NCBI GenBank assembly: GCA_020746105.1 | Contig: CM036617.1 | Location: forward strand, 203,629,971 to 203,693,970 | From: Trogon surrucura | Lineage: Eukaryota; Chordata; Aves; Trogoniformes; Trogonidae | DNA length: 64,000 nt | Direction of reading: 5' to 3' | Part shown: piece by piece, positions 10,187 through 23,430 of the stretch | How the letters are laid out: every line of letters starts with the position of its first letter | Numbering within the stretch: position 1 is the stretch's first letter | Notes under the pieces: generated by a model | Seen by the model: the letters and a program-made list of their open reading frames with translations, nothing else | What the model was told of the DNA's origin: nothing | Databases searched by the model: none | Program-made: the position numbers and the translations under genes

Positions 10187-11140
10187 ATTGGGGCCAAGAA
10201 GGTACAGCTTAGGGACAATGGCGTGAAGCATCATGAGATACTTTGTATGGGAAAATGTGAGTTATTGTTATATGTTGGCCTAGGAGACAGAAGACAAAAA
10301 AAATACAGAAAATTAAGTTCTGCTTTTCATGGGGAAATGATTATATATTTTTTTAAGACCCCTATTTTGATTTTTCCTTCATGTGTAAACTTCCTAGTCT
10401 CTTTGGGGATATTTCTTCTTAAATTGTGTTGTTTTTTTCTACTTCCTGTGGTAGACTTGTTCCTCTCTGCAGTGGCATAACTAAGATTAATCAGTTAATC
10501 AGTTATGCCAAAGATAAATTTGTCTTGGTGTGTGTCTACCAGGCAGTGACCTGAATAGCTGCTAAAGCTGACACAGCTGCATGTCACAGCACAATGCAGA
10601 AACATCTGTGTTTTGTTTCAAAAACTGCTACCTTGGTGGTCCCTGCACCAAAGTGTGTCACGAGGCATAAACATGTACCATATTTTGAATCACGTTTTTT
10701 CTTTGCTAGTGCCGTGGCTCAATTTTTCATCATAGTCATATCACCAAAGAGAATGTAAGGGCATTTTTCCACTGTGCTGAAAAAATAGGAGACTCCTATT
10801 TGTGGAAAATAGCAGAATTAGCAATTATTTCTGATAAATTGCACAATAAATACCTTTGATATAAACCCTTCAGGTGGGCAGCTGCTTCTTTATAATCTTA
10901 CTTGTCAGAAGATACTGTACTCCCTTTTCTATGCAATTTTAAGATTGCTATTCAATGAACACATAAAAGCCAATTTCACCATATATTAACAACCTTATTC
11001 CATTTCATAGTGCCCTAGTTGTCATACATAACAATTAATACTAATTGGCACATTTTTAGTAAGATTTAAAAATATCAGAATAGGCATACAATACACAAAC
11101 TCTTCTCCTAAGTGAACATCTTTACCACTAAGGCAAGTAA
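10187..11140. other. Unannotated AT-rich DNA
   Basis: No gene or repeat family is recognised between the CR1 3' end and the pentamer tract. Confidence 0.55.
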
Positions 11141-11364
11141 TCCTCCCCTCCCCTCCCCTCCCCTCCCCTCCCCTCCCCTCCCCTCCCCTCCTCTCCTCCC
11201 CTCCTCTCCTCTCCTCTCCTCTCCTCTCCTCTCCTCTCCTCTCCTCTCCTCTCCTCTCCTCTCCTCTCCTCTCCTCTCCTCTCCTCTCCTCTCCTCTCCT
11301 CTCCTCTCCTCTCCTCTCCTCTCCTCTCCTCTCCTCTCCTCTCCTCTCCTCTCCTCTCCTCTCC
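11141..11364. repeat. 224-bp polypyrimidine pentamer microsatellite
   Basis: The left part (about 11141-11190) is (CTCCC)n. After a short transition at 11190-11205 it becomes (CTCCT)n through to 11364. The plus strand is entirely pyrimidine. Long frames made only of Glu, Arg and Gly (minus) or Leu, Ser and Pro (plus) run through it and are artefacts of the repeat, not genes. Mirror-symmetric polypurine/polypyrimidine tracts of this kind can form triplex DNA. Confidence 0.97.
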
Positions 11365-13506
11365 ATACAATTATTTTATATGGTTTTGTATACAATGAAA
11401 CACCTACAAGATGACACTTGAAGTGTCAACTCCCTTCTGCTTTTCCTTTTATACAAAAATAATTAGCAGTAGGCACTATTAACTACTGATTTTGATATTT
11501 CCTGGAGAGGTAGAATTTATGGGGTTAAACAATTTCAGAGAAAAGGTGTTAAAGCCTAAGTCTTGCTTCGTGACTGGGGAGGGTACACTAAACATCAGGT
11601 TATTGTATAAAAGACTGTACTTCTTTTTCTTAAAGGACAAGAATGAATCATAATCAGTTGTCTGAAAAAAAAAAAAAAAAAAGGCAGTGTGGGCTTATCT
11701 TCAAATTTATGACTTCCCTCCCAACAAAGAAACTTTCTTGCACCCTTTGAGGGAGATGGCCTTGCATTCACATCCCTAACACCAGTGCCTGAAGTGTTCT
11801 TGTTACTTTGAACTGCCATCTAGGTTTCCTAACTATATAGAGGAAGATTATAAAGTATGATGGGAGTTCTAGATTCTACATGAAAGCCTAGAAGCCATGT
11901 TTCCTCTAAATTTCATGACTTTTAGTGACCTAACCTTTGGTCTTCAGCTCAACTGGCAGAAAAAAAGAAAGAATGGGTGTAAAGCCAGGATGTTTCTCAC
12001 TTTTTTTTTTTAATTACTCAGTATCTTCCTTACAGTATTTTCAATACTTTTTATTTTTTTAATTGTAAACAACAATGCACTTTTTCTATCAGGAAATCTA
12101 AATAATTTATGGTTACAGAAAGTGTGCAAACATGACCAGAGACGAGAACTGAACCCTTAAAATTCAAATCTCAGAAGGACACTTCTCATTTTCTGTTTCA
12201 GTTTCTACAGTAATAACAACACTTAGAGCTTGCAACTCTCTGAATATCAGAAAGGAAAAGTAAGTCCGTTTCAAATTGACAAGGAACTGGACTTCACATA
12301 TGGAGAAAATACTGGACTTCAGAGCCTGAGTATTATTTGGTACCATGATTTATAACACATTGAACTAAATTATAATGATCAAAATAAGTAACTATTCATC
12401 TGTAATCCACAATACTTTAGAAATAAAGTAGGGCACCACAAAGAACTTCATCCAGGGAGATACTGAGAACACTGCTCTTTTTTTTTTTGCTTCAGGTAGC
12501 ACCTCATAATTAATATATGGCTTCAGAAATACAGTTCACGAACATAAACTAATCTTCAGCTACTAATTGTCTCATCCAACTGGATAAGATTTTCTACCAC
12601 CAAAGTAGGGGATTTGGAGAAGTAGAACTGCTGATTATTTCTGTAAAACCTGATGATAGGTTTTATGGTTTCTTATAGCTTTTCTATTGCTAAAGTTACA
12701 AAAGATGACAAATTCATTAATGCATAGCATTATGTCTTGATTGGGTTTGTATGAAATGCATTCAATCATGTTTGGTCATACTCTCTGCAGGAAAATTACT
12801 CCAGGAACACAAATAATTGTTCAAAAAATTAAATAACAGATTTTCTATACCCCAGCTTCACCTGTCTACTCAGACTCATGCCAATAACAACCTTAATAGG
12901 AACATCTTTGCAGGGGATCAACCATTTCTTACAGCTGTTGGTGTGCTGGCTGCTCTTTCAGTTTGATTGTTCTGTTAATGTGATCCAGAGGCACCTAACC
13001 CGAGAAAAGCAAAACCACACAAATTTTTACTTCTCAGGTTTTTCTGCTAAAAACTGATTTAATTTAATTGTTGCAAAAGATGTGCGTAACAGTGCACAAG
13101 TACTTGGCTTTAGCTCTGGCTCAAAAGTGGATATTTAAGCAGACATTTAATTTTCCTACTCTGAAGTTTTGAAAAGCTTCAAGAGATTTGTTTTCTAGCA
13201 GCAGATTTTAAGCAGTACAAATTCTCTGTTCTGGCTCTCTCTTCACCTTTACAGAATAACAGATGTTTTTAACAAAACAGGCAACCTTTAGTACTAAGTC
13301 TTTCACCTAGGCAAGGAATATGAAAAATATAAAATACTGTGCTACAATCTAGCCACCACACTGAAAAATGGACACCTCTCTGACTGAAGCAGTCAGATTC
13401 ATTTCTTGGAACTTTTCACTGTTAAAAACCTGTATGTCTACTTTGGACACAAACTTATGAACAAGAGTTTGTTTTGATTCAATCATTAATCTGCCATCAA
13501 AAGGAC
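11365..13506. other. Unannotated AT-rich DNA
   Basis: An A-run lies at 11665-11683, with T-runs near 12001-12011 and 12479-12489. I recognise no gene or repeat family. Confidence 0.55.
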
Positions 13507-13544
13507 TACAAGTGACATTTTCTAGCTGGAAAATGTCACTTGTA
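13507..13544. repeat. Perfect 16-bp inverted repeat with 6-base loop
   Basis: The arms at 13507-13522 and 13529-13544 are exact reverse complements, separated by TAGCTG. The hairpin lies about 10-15 bases from the left border of an old CR1 fragment. It is too perfect to be an old decayed structure by chance, but no function is evident. Confidence 0.85.
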
Positions 13545-13554
13545 CTGATACTAT

Positions 13555-14030
13555 TGATTGCTCTGACCCAGGTGCAGGACCTTGCACCTGGCCTTATTGA
13601 ACCTCATGAGGTTTGCATGGGCCCAATTCTCAAGTTTTTCCAGGTCCCTCTGGATGACATCCTGTCCCTCAAGTGTGTCAGCACACTACTCATCTTGATG
13701 TTGTCTGCAAACTTGCAAAGGGTGCACTCTACCCCACTGTCTATGTCACTGATGAAGATACCAAAGAGTACTGTTCTCTGTACAGACCCCTGAGGGGCAC
13801 CACTTGTCACTGATCTCTATCTGGACATTGAGCCATTGACCAGTACCCTGTGGGTGTGATAATCCAACCAATTCTTCATCCACTAAATAATCCACCCATC
13901 AATTTTTTATCTCTCCAATTTAGGGAGAAAGATGTTAGGGGATACTGTATCAAAGATTTTATGGAAGTCAAGACAGATGACATCTGTAGCTCTTTTGTCC
14001 ACAGATATAGTCACTCCAGTAGTTCTACAG
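13555..14030 (-). mobile_element. Old CR1 LINE internal fragment, minus strand
   Basis: Read on the minus strand, it runs from the AFDTV-like region (about 14000) through SGAPQGSV and a degraded FAD(N) motif to the segment ending near the HLGHNN-like block. The catalytic FADD has become FADN, and the frame is broken. There is no 3' UTR or tail repeat, so this is an internal piece truncated at both ends, clearly older than the CR1 copies at 3-10 kb. Confidence 0.85.
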
Positions 14031-15909
14031 TCTAGTTTGATACTGTCAATGTGTAAACACCATGTCAAAATATAACACAGCAAAAAACTTGACAGACTAG
14101 TTCAAAGGCCATGAGAGAGAGAAAGATCAAGCAATTTAATTGGCGTTTGTTGTATAATACCCTCACTGGTATTAAAATTTGTAATGCAGAGCATTTCACT
14201 TTGTTGATCTGCTGAGAAACCTATAACCTGCTGAAAAGCTAAAACAAGGCATCATGTCTAATAAAAGAATAAACAAGTAATATTTTAGCTCATTTTAGAC
14301 AACTCTGGAAAAGCCTGTTCCTCTCTGATGACTCTAGAGGGAATTTACAGATAATTTACAGTTCTCTCCAAAACTGTAGAAGTACCAGACATTCCAGACT
14401 TCTGAAGACAAGGCAAATATTTTTCTTATCTTACTGGGAAGCAAAACAAGACAATGATTTGTGAAATATTAAGAGCTTAGGAAACATTCATGAATATCCA
14501 TCCACATGCAAAGAAAATTGGAGCAGTTAAAATTGAGAAAGAAGTGAGCATGAAGAACTGTTCAGCAGTCAGAAGAGACTGTAGTAAAGTTGGGGATAAA
14601 TCTCTAATGGGTAGGAAGGGCACTGTCAAAGAGAAAGTTTCTCCTACACATAGGGAAATCATCTTAATTTTCCAATGTAGGAGTTTGTGCATTTGCACAT
14701 AACTGTACAAGTATCTGAAATGTTAGGGAGTTATTTTTATTGAGTTCAGAAATAGTTCAGAAAATGTTGACTAATTATTTTCATATATTGTAAATGTATC
14801 CATATGCACATTTAAAGCTATGTAGACTCTTTTAGAAGCTTATTAATTTTGGGAAAATATCTTAAATCGAATTAGTATGATAAGAAGTCGTGATACATAC
14901 AGTGTTGAAATTACCCGAAAGGTATTTAACCACAGGTTAGAAACAAATTGTGTCCTCTTTCATACAGAAGTTTTTCCATTAGCTGTTCTATATCTCCCAA
15001 CCAACCATGTAAGAGACTAGAAATAGAGATCTAGTACAGGATTAATCAGATCCTACTGTACACTCATTCCCAGAACATATGAATAAGCCTGTTATGGTTG
15101 CTGTGACATTTAGAAATGCTGCCAGACCACTGTAAAGTCTTTCCCCATGAACTGTACAGGGAACATCAAGTTCTTTTTTGTTTGAAATCAAGATTCATTT
15201 TACCTAAGCTTTTACTGGGTATGACTATACAGGCAAGGAAATCAAATCATCTTACTGGGGAAAAAGGGTCTAAATTGTACATGTTTTATTTCCAACAGAG
15301 AATCATTAAAAGAATTTTGCAAAAATATTACTTCTGTTTACAGATTCAAAAGAAACCATTTCCATACTTTTGTCCACTGCTGCAGCGCAGATTAGAGGAA
15401 AACAACGATGTTTAGAAATGCCTGTCAATCAAGACAAGATAGCAAGTAATTACTTACTTCGATTATTTGTAGTCCATCACAAATCTGCGCTGTTAGGAAA
15501 AAAAAATTCTAATTCAGCCATTCTGTGTTTAAAAAGCCATAACAGAAATGTGTGTCTATCAAACTAAATAAGTACAGTGGGAAACAATACATTTGCAAAA
15601 AAAAATGAACATGTGAGGAATTCCATACAGATCTGCTCTTCTACTGTGTACAGATGGTCAGATGCAATTTATTTTGAAATCCATCATATATGAGCTGGTA
15701 TGATTCAGCTTGTCAAATTATATTCTTGACAGGCTCAGTCTTTATAGAAGTACTAAAGCTTATATAACAGGAATAATTGGTCAGCACAGGTCTATTTTCA
15801 GATGCATCTGATGCTAACTAACTTTGAACAAGGGAGCATTTTGGCAGAAAATGATTGATCTCAAAAACCAGACTTAAAGACATATGTCTCTTTGGATTTA
15901 AGCTTATGC

Positions 15910-15990
15910 AAAAAAAAGCCCAAAAACCAAAACCAAACAAAAAACCCCACAATCAATCAAACAAACAAAAAAACCAAAAACAACAAACCC
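15910..15990. repeat. A-rich low-complexity stretch
   Basis: About 80 bases are composed almost wholly of A and C (AAACC/AAAAC patterns). It could be a decayed retroelement tail, but no element body is recognisable beside it. Confidence 0.7.
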
Positions 15991-18900
15991 ACAGCTTTAG
16001 AAGACTGAATTTTATTATTTTCCATAAATGGAATGAGGTAGATTTTCCCCTTGCCCCCAAGTACAATGTTCAGAAGAATATTTGAGACAATATCATTGTT
16101 TTCCAGTTGTAAAATCAGAGAATGTGGAGTTGTGTTTTCATTGGTGTAAGCTGTGCCTGAGATCCTGGGGCTGTGTTGTGACTGCAGAAGGCACAGCTGT
16201 ACTAGAAGAAAAGGACATGGTAAAAACTTTCAAAGGAGCATGACAGCAGCAACAGTCGCTGGAAGGACTCTGTCAGCAGAGCATGGAGGAAAATGTCACA
16301 TCACCATGGACTGAGAAAGAGCATTCGGCTGTGGTGAGCTGACATAAACTCAAACAACGGGGTACTACTAGCCCTATAGAGAGCTGTCTCCTGTATTCCA
16401 TGCTAAAGCAAAAAAGTAGTGTTTGATAGGAACAAATAAGAGCGTAACACTGATCTGTACAGCAATTACACATCGCTTAAGTGGAAAACTTCCAGCCCAG
16501 CCAGCCTTCTTGTTCTTGTCATCTTTCCAGTTACAGAATGTCAGTATCCCAGTTGCCTTCTCCATACCATAGGCATCTTCTGCCTAACCTGTGTTCACCT
16601 CTGCAACAGCAAACATACTTCTGACTGAAATGGCCATCTTTCTCACACATTTGACTCAAAAGTATAAATTGGCTCTGTAAGGCATGCTTGGAACAGCTGA
16701 CATGAAATTGCTCTTATATATATTGGTACCTAATAAGAAAATTCTAATTTGCATTTTTCATTCCCATATGTCTATGAATGTGTCATTATTTACTTATTCA
16801 AGGCACCATATATTTCTTAAGCTGCAAGTTATATTTATACCTTCACAGCATTTAGTTTCTTCAGGAGAACAAAAAGCTGTATACATTTTGGGCAAAACAT
16901 GCCAGATATTTTAATGTTAACTTAAAAAAAGGAATTCATACTATTTTCTACAGACAAGCATTTTTCTTTAAACAGAAGTTTCTGGAAAATTTCTGAAATT
17001 ATACTTCTATTCTTTTGTAAATGTTCCCCTCTACACAGTGTATTTTTCAGGCTGATTTCGGATTATTTTAGTTATGGTTCTACCATGTCTTGGTAAAACC
17101 AACTAATTAAACATTTTTCCTTCTAATATTCATTTACAATGTATGTGGATTTTTTTCCTTTACTTTTATTAAATAATCTTAGCAACTTTATTTGGATGTT
17201 TGCTAACAAACTTGTTTCATTTGATATTAATATTTGTTTATAAACATGCACAAGTGCATTTAGTGAGATAATATTCCACATTCCTAATTGCTTGTAAGAT
17301 TGATATAGAAGAACAATAACATAATTCTGCTTCCACCATAAGTTAGTCATGCAGGGAAGCCTAACAAAGTGGTATTTACTCCTTCCTTCAGCAAATTTTT
17401 AGTTAAAATGTTTGGATACATACTTCTGATAATTTGGATTTTCTTGGAATACCTACAGATGAACAGGAGATATAAAATTTAATGTCTCATACTTGCTAAT
17501 ATTGGACAAACACTTTTTCTTTAGAGTTTTAGATTTTGTAGAGTATTCACTTGTGCATGCTGGAAGAAAAGATGGTGGTCCTTGGAAAACATAGAGTACA
17601 GTACAGATAGACCATGACATTAAAAAACCAAGACACTGGGAAATTTCCATATCATGTTTTTATTCTTTACATTCCTTCTCTGCATAAGTACAGCTCCCAG
17701 CAGGATATGAGCACTACAGAAAGCCTATTATAGCAGCAAAAATATGGAGTCACTAATAGGATGACATAAGAAAGTGGTAAGACTCATTAATTAATTTTCT
17801 TCTTTGTTTGTTTCTATTCCACCTGTTAGTGTTTTCTTACAGACTACATGGTTGACTTATAACTCTCTTTTTGCTAATAAATACGTGGCAAGTACATTGG
17901 TTTTCATTACACACTGACATTCTAAGAGTATTACTGAGGTGCATCTTAATGTTTGTTTCAAAATATGTAAAAATATTGTTTAATTAGCCTTAAATGTTGA
18001 AGTTTTTTAACTGTAGCTTACAAAAAAAAAAAACCCAACTGTTTTTAGGGTTTGTTCCTCACAACGAAAATAAGGCTTCCAAGGTCAATATTTGCCAGAT
18101 GTTTCCATAAGCAGAGAATATTTTGCTCCCATTGCTCACATGCTATGAATTATAAGAATAAATAGATTTGGTAATATTAATAAAGGCAGAAATTGGGTTT
18201 TTTCATGCACAGCCTAATCACTAGGATGCTCTTTGTTTGATTAAAATGTCAAGAAGGCTATTAGGAAGCAAAGACAAAGGCAAATTAATGGTGTGAGATA
18301 AATAGCCATCTTTGAAAAATCCAAGACTAATCAAAATCTATTCATTTATATTCTCTGCCTCTGGTCCTCTGCTGAGTTCACTGGACTAGCTTGTTAAAGG
18401 GTCAAGAGAAATTCTACAGCTAGACTGATTGTAAATTGCACAACCATTTAAGCAAGGAGCCAGACTGACTCTCAGACCTCAGGGCCCTTTAGTGACTGAA
18501 GCTGGAAGGGTTGCATAGGTCTCTGGAAAAGGCTAACAAGATTTTTAGAAAATAACAATGGGCTTGTAGAACTTTCTTTACTCAAAAATCTTTGTCTTTT
18601 TATAATATGCTCTCACTTAAAAGCTGTCTGACTACTCTGTTCCCCTGAAAGATAAAATCTTGCACGGAAGACATTATTTTACAGTGAAACAAGCAGAGAA
18701 AAGTTTATCAATGGGCAATTTATCCTAGCCCAATGTACCCACAGAAGTTTGAACTTTGCATCAGCCTTCTTGTGCAAGGGAGCACACTCAGACAAGTGAG
18801 TCAGAGTAAAGATATATAAGGTCTGTAACCATGACATGCTTGATGTCAATCATAAGTTTATCGCCCTTAACAAAGGGAAAAATGAACTGAATTGTCCAAA

Positions 18901-19924
18901 TGCTAGTTCAACAGTGGAGCCAACAAAATAACCCAGAAATTCCATGTTCTTTGTGATACGATCTTTCCTGTAGGTTTTACTGGGTATTATGTTGATAGAC
19001 TTTGTTCCGACTGACTAAAATGTCACATAGGACAAGGATGAGCATCAAGTATCATTGCACCGAAAGAAGTAGAGGTCTAATAAAATGTACTGCTGGAGTC
19101 AAAATGGATGTTGCAGCTCTCAAGAAGTTAAGATTGTAATAATAATAGAATTTGCTGGGTAAAATGTGGGGAAAAAAAAAGGAATCAATCTTCCTTGTGG
19201 AAGTTGAAAATATTTCAAACTGGAGTGAGACTTTCATATTACTGTAATCAGTTCCTCAAGGACCCCACAAGGTAGAAAAATTGTAAGAACATTTAAGTAA
19301 TTTATGAGTTAATTAAAACATAGTATCTACATTGAATAAAATACTGGACTTCAAGTACAGAGGGAAAAAAGAGTCAAATTAGTCTGCCTTAGCCTAGTGG
19401 AATCTGAATATCTGAAAACTGAAAAATATCAAATAATCAAAATCATAAACTCTTAACTGCTATGTTACACTTGGAAAGAATTTAAAATTTTCTATTCAGT
19501 CTTTTGGGGAGCTGTCACACTGTTTCCCTGCTGTGTTCATTATTGTGACTACTCAACAATTTTCACCACTAAATCTGAATTGTAATGTGTTTTATGTTAC
19601 AACATTCATATAAACAGGTTCACGACTGAAATAGTAACTCTTAAGTGGTATTTAGGAACACAGCTAACACTTGACTTCTGTCTGCTCCACCTAAACTGGC
19701 AGATTGAATGGGACATGTATTCACAAACATTGTACAATACTGACACTGCATGATGTAACTGATGACTTTGCTCACTTGCTCCTCAGACACTGCTTAGGCT
19801 CACACATGTGGGTTGGGCCTTCACAACTTTGTTGTAAGAAAGATAGTTTTACAAAATCTGGAAGATAGATGTCTTTATCCTATTTTCTTTTCAATTCTTC
19901 ACAGATACCTATGGAGATAATGAT

Positions 19925-19990
19925 TATAGCAACAATAGAGCAATTTGCACTTATACAGAAGCTTCCATCACAAAGCACCTTACAAACTAT
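19925..19990. mobile_element. Possible ancient amniote interspersed-repeat remnant
   Basis: A short block (TTGCACTTATACAG...CAAAGCACCTTACAAAC) resembles an old repeat common in reptile and bird genomes with the pattern 'cacttatatagcgc...aaagcactttacaaa'. The match is from memory and only about 65 bases long, so this is tentative. Confidence 0.35.
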
Positions 19991-22179
19991 ATACAGGACT
20001 CAATCTACCAAATGTGACCTTCTACCCATGGACTGAAATGTAATAATTCATTTAACACTGTACCCTCAGTATACTGTTCTCATATATTGTCAGTATATTG
20101 CAACCTCAGAATATTGCCTTGTATACTAAAGTATGAATTGCAGAAGAGTGCTTGTAAACTTTCATCCTATTTGCAAACTGAACACAACATTTCAAAACTT
20201 GTATGCCAGACTACAGATGTCTAATCAATACAAAGTTGTTTGGCAACCAGTTTCTCAGAAAGATAAAGCTTTCAACCCTCTCACTGGTGTCAGTTCTGGC
20301 ACTCAAATCCTTAAAAATATATGGTGCCTAATTTAGTATGCAAAGTTAGCATATAACATTGATAATGGAAAACATCCATGACTTCTTCAAGAGGTTTTGA
20401 AGAAGTGGAATTGGGAGTGGAAATCAGGTATGCTGGTTATAAATCCTAAGCTGTTATTGTGTTTTGCACCATTATTCTGGACTGCTTGCTCTGGACGATG
20501 AGTATCATTTGTCTGATTTGATGCCATTTCAACAGGTAGCTGATACTGCTTCAGCAGAGAACCTTGTAAAATGCCCTACGTGTCTGTTCCATCTTCGTTT
20601 GACAGTATTTAGATAAATAGCATCTTAAATAATACATCTAATTTCCATCAAGCTACAAGCATCTGTTACACAATCAGGTAGAAGGTGTCTTTGTGTGTTG
20701 TAAAGTCAATGCTACATGGGGAGCATACTCCTTGGAACTAATAAGACAAGTTGTTTTAAGACACTTCAGAACTCTTTATTATTTTATAAACATTTACGTC
20801 TACCCTAGGGCATGAGAGGAAATGTGATAGTAGGGTGGCATGATGACATATTTCAGGGTTAGTAGAGGTTAGCTTTGTTTATCAAGAAAAAACGGTGAGT
20901 CTAGAAAGTAGTTCCATTTGTTGCAATGGGAATTTTATAGGTGCCTGCTTCAGAAAGTTCCTTAAGCTGCTCAGTTGTTGGCAGCAAACCAGAGTATCCT
21001 TTTTGTCCTTGAATCTCACAGCACCACAAAAGACAGAAAATGAAACACAGTTTGAAAATGATGTGCATATCACTTAGCAATGTCATAAAATAACAGGATA
21101 TTTCTCATATTGCTATAAAAGAAAAAGTTTAGCTCCATGTAATTCTTAGTAGATGATGGGGCTACAAGAAAGCACTACACAGAACTCATTCCAATCATAC
21201 CTACAAGGTTAACAGTGTGTCATGCATCTTTGTCAACTTCCCTGGTAACACTGATTGCATCTACAAGCTCTTGGAGGAAATATGGAAACCCTGTGTTGCC
21301 AAGGGGTTTGCAAAGTTCCAAGGCTTTTGATTTACTATAAAAATTTGGCAAAGTAGTCTCTCTGCCTGCTATACCTGTTTTTTTCCATCTTAGAGCATTT
21401 TTTCAATAGAAATGGCAACTTGCTTTAGAATGTACCAGTACATTTTGTAAGACACTGCACTGTTTTTTATTATTCCACATATAAAAGGGTACCTGATTCT
21501 ATAGGAAGGGCTAAAAGATTAGTATTCATTATCAACTAGTTCTAAAGTTCAAGGTAAAAGCTCCATGCTTAAGAAAATCCATTTGTTATAATTTTGGAAT
21601 AAATGTTCTGTCTTACACCTATAAGAAATGTTTTCTCTTACTCAGGAGTGGATCTTTAACACTAAAGGTCTAGAGACTGGTTTTCAAGCATTTAATTAAT
21701 TTCACAAGGACAAGAGTAAAGAGGGTTGTTTTTCTTTTAAAAAAAATTATTTCTAGACAAAATGTACTTACAATATTATTCTTTTCATTTTTCTTTTTTT
21801 TTGTTAATCATTGTCATTATCATATTTGAGGACTCACTGAATGGGGAGTATTTTCTGTTTGGCATGTCTGCTGATAAAGAATGAGTCATCAACTCAGATT
21901 TTTGTCTCCATTAGGCGACAACCCACACTTGCGATGGTTCCATCCTGTGAGGAAACCTCTGTCACTACTTTGACTTTTCCAGTGTTCTCCCAAGCTGGAG
22001 TGAGAAACATCATAATTCACTTCTCTCTAAATGTGCTTTTTCCCCACTTGGATATTAGAAATTTGTTGGCTACTTCTTTCCTCTTAATGGACTGGCCTCC
22101 AACCACATATGGCTCATAATTATATAAATATATAGTTATAATAAAATAATATAATGTTTTTTATGTTTGACTTTAGAGC

Positions 22180-22491
22180 AGTGGAGACTAATCATATTCC
22201 AGGCCACACCAGCACAGCTCAGAGAGGAGGTCCCTTTAGAGGAGCAGGACCTGCAGTAGGCGTGTAACCTTCCCCCTCGGTCTAGGACACCAGCCAAAGT
22301 AACTCCTAGAGGCTGGGAACCCTTGTCTTTATGTTGGTGAGTGTGTGTGCAGTTCGGATCATTATTTTAAGCTTAGAACTGTGTGTAGTGTAGTAATCAG
22401 CCTTCTTGACTGCTGTCAGCACTTGTAAGTTTGTGAAAGCTTTCATTTGTTAATAAATTCAGTTTAATTGCATTGGCTGATTAACTGAGAA
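22180..22491. other. Possible LTR remnant
   Basis: The block is GC-richer than its flanks and ends in TTAATAAATTCAGTTTAATT (22450-22469), which looks like the polyadenylation region of a retroelement. No terminal TG, target duplication or coding sequence is visible. A CR1 3' fragment starts immediately after. Confidence 0.25.
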
Positions 22492-22850
22492 TGGCCAAAG
22501 AGGCTGAGAGAGCTGAGTCTGTTCACCCTGGAGGAGACTGAAGAGTGGTCTCATAGAAGTCTACAACCATAGTGGACATTCTTCTGACATACTTCTTGGA
22601 GATAAACAGCAAAAGGACAAGATGAAACTGTAGAAGTTACAGCAAGGGAAATTCCAGTTAGATATTTGGGAAAAAAAAATATCATGAAGAGGGCAAACAA
22701 ACAGTGGAACAAGTTACAAAACCTTCACATGTGAAGATATCAAACAACATCTGAGGAATGCATGAAGCAACTTCATGTTACTTTGGAGCTGGCTGTCCTT
22801 TGAGTGGGGAGTGGGACCAGATAACCACCAGATCTATGTTCCAGTCTTGT
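22492..22850 (+). mobile_element. Diverged CR1 LINE 3' fragment, plus strand
   Basis: The segment matches the CR1 C-terminal coding region and part of the 3' UTR: AAAGAGGCTGAGAGAGCTGAG, then CTGGAGGAGACTGAAGAGTGG, AACAGCAAAAGGACAAGATG, and GGACCAGATAA near the end. No ATTCTATG tail is left. The frame is destroyed by indels. Confidence 0.75.
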
Positions 22851-23430
22851 TTATTCTAAAGTTCAATTTGATATTTCCATATTAGATGTAACCTTGTTTA
22901 GACACCTCCTGCTTATTTCCATGGTCACATAATACACAGCAGACTTATGGATTTGTCTTGTTAGTTGGTCAGTTGCCAAGGGGAGCTGCTCTGGAGCTGG
23001 CCCAGCCCACAACGGAGCAGCAGATTGTGGGGCACAGAGGAATTTTCCTGAGGCAGGGAAACACCCAGATCATGGAGATACGTATTGGGAGATGACAACT
23101 CTTGTGGGAGGTGCTGACGAGGCAACAGCAACCCTCACATGCCTACAAAAGTGGCCTGGAGAGCACTGGTAACCAGAGCAGACAAACAGATCATGGAACA
23201 TCAGCCAGGATGTCATCATCCTACCAGCTCAAGAAATGAGTTCAGTTGGTGGTCATCATACTCTGAGAAAGAACTTAGCTATGGTATCTACCCAGCAGAA
23301 ATCTCTGTCCTCTGTGTGCACCAGAACGGATGTGGCAACTCAGAGAACCCATGAAAACACGCAGCCGTCCAGGCCTCAGGCTTCAGGGAATGCCAGAGCT
23401 TTTCATGCTAATGCATGTCAGCAGTGAGAA
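22851..23430. other. Unclassified GC-richer block between two CR1 fragments
   Basis: From about 22970 to 23430 the base composition rises well above the flanks. Two overlapping plus-strand frames (23139-23354, 23236-23427) are open but motif-free. This may be a further retroelement remnant, but I cannot classify it. Confidence 0.3.

Larger units (their letters stand above)
14031..22179. other. Long unannotated AT-rich stretch
   Basis: About 8 kb without a recognisable gene. Scattered open frames (for example 15116-15415, 16684-16914, 17123-17350, 21841-22119) are under 100 codons, lack motifs and have opposite-strand competitors. An A/C-rich stretch and one ancient repeat remnant inside it are listed separately. 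It could be intergenic or intronic. Confidence 0.55.

Noticed and set aside
11022..11414. Several overlapping frames of Glu/Arg/Gly or Leu/Ser/Pro repeats across the pentamer tract
   Set aside because: They follow mechanically from the microsatellite, which has no stop codon in several frames. There is no gene context.
13568..13591. Short inverted repeat CCAGGTGCA...TGCACCTGG
   Set aside because: It lies inside the CR1 coding region, where this near-palindrome is part of the element's own sequence, so it needs no separate explanation.
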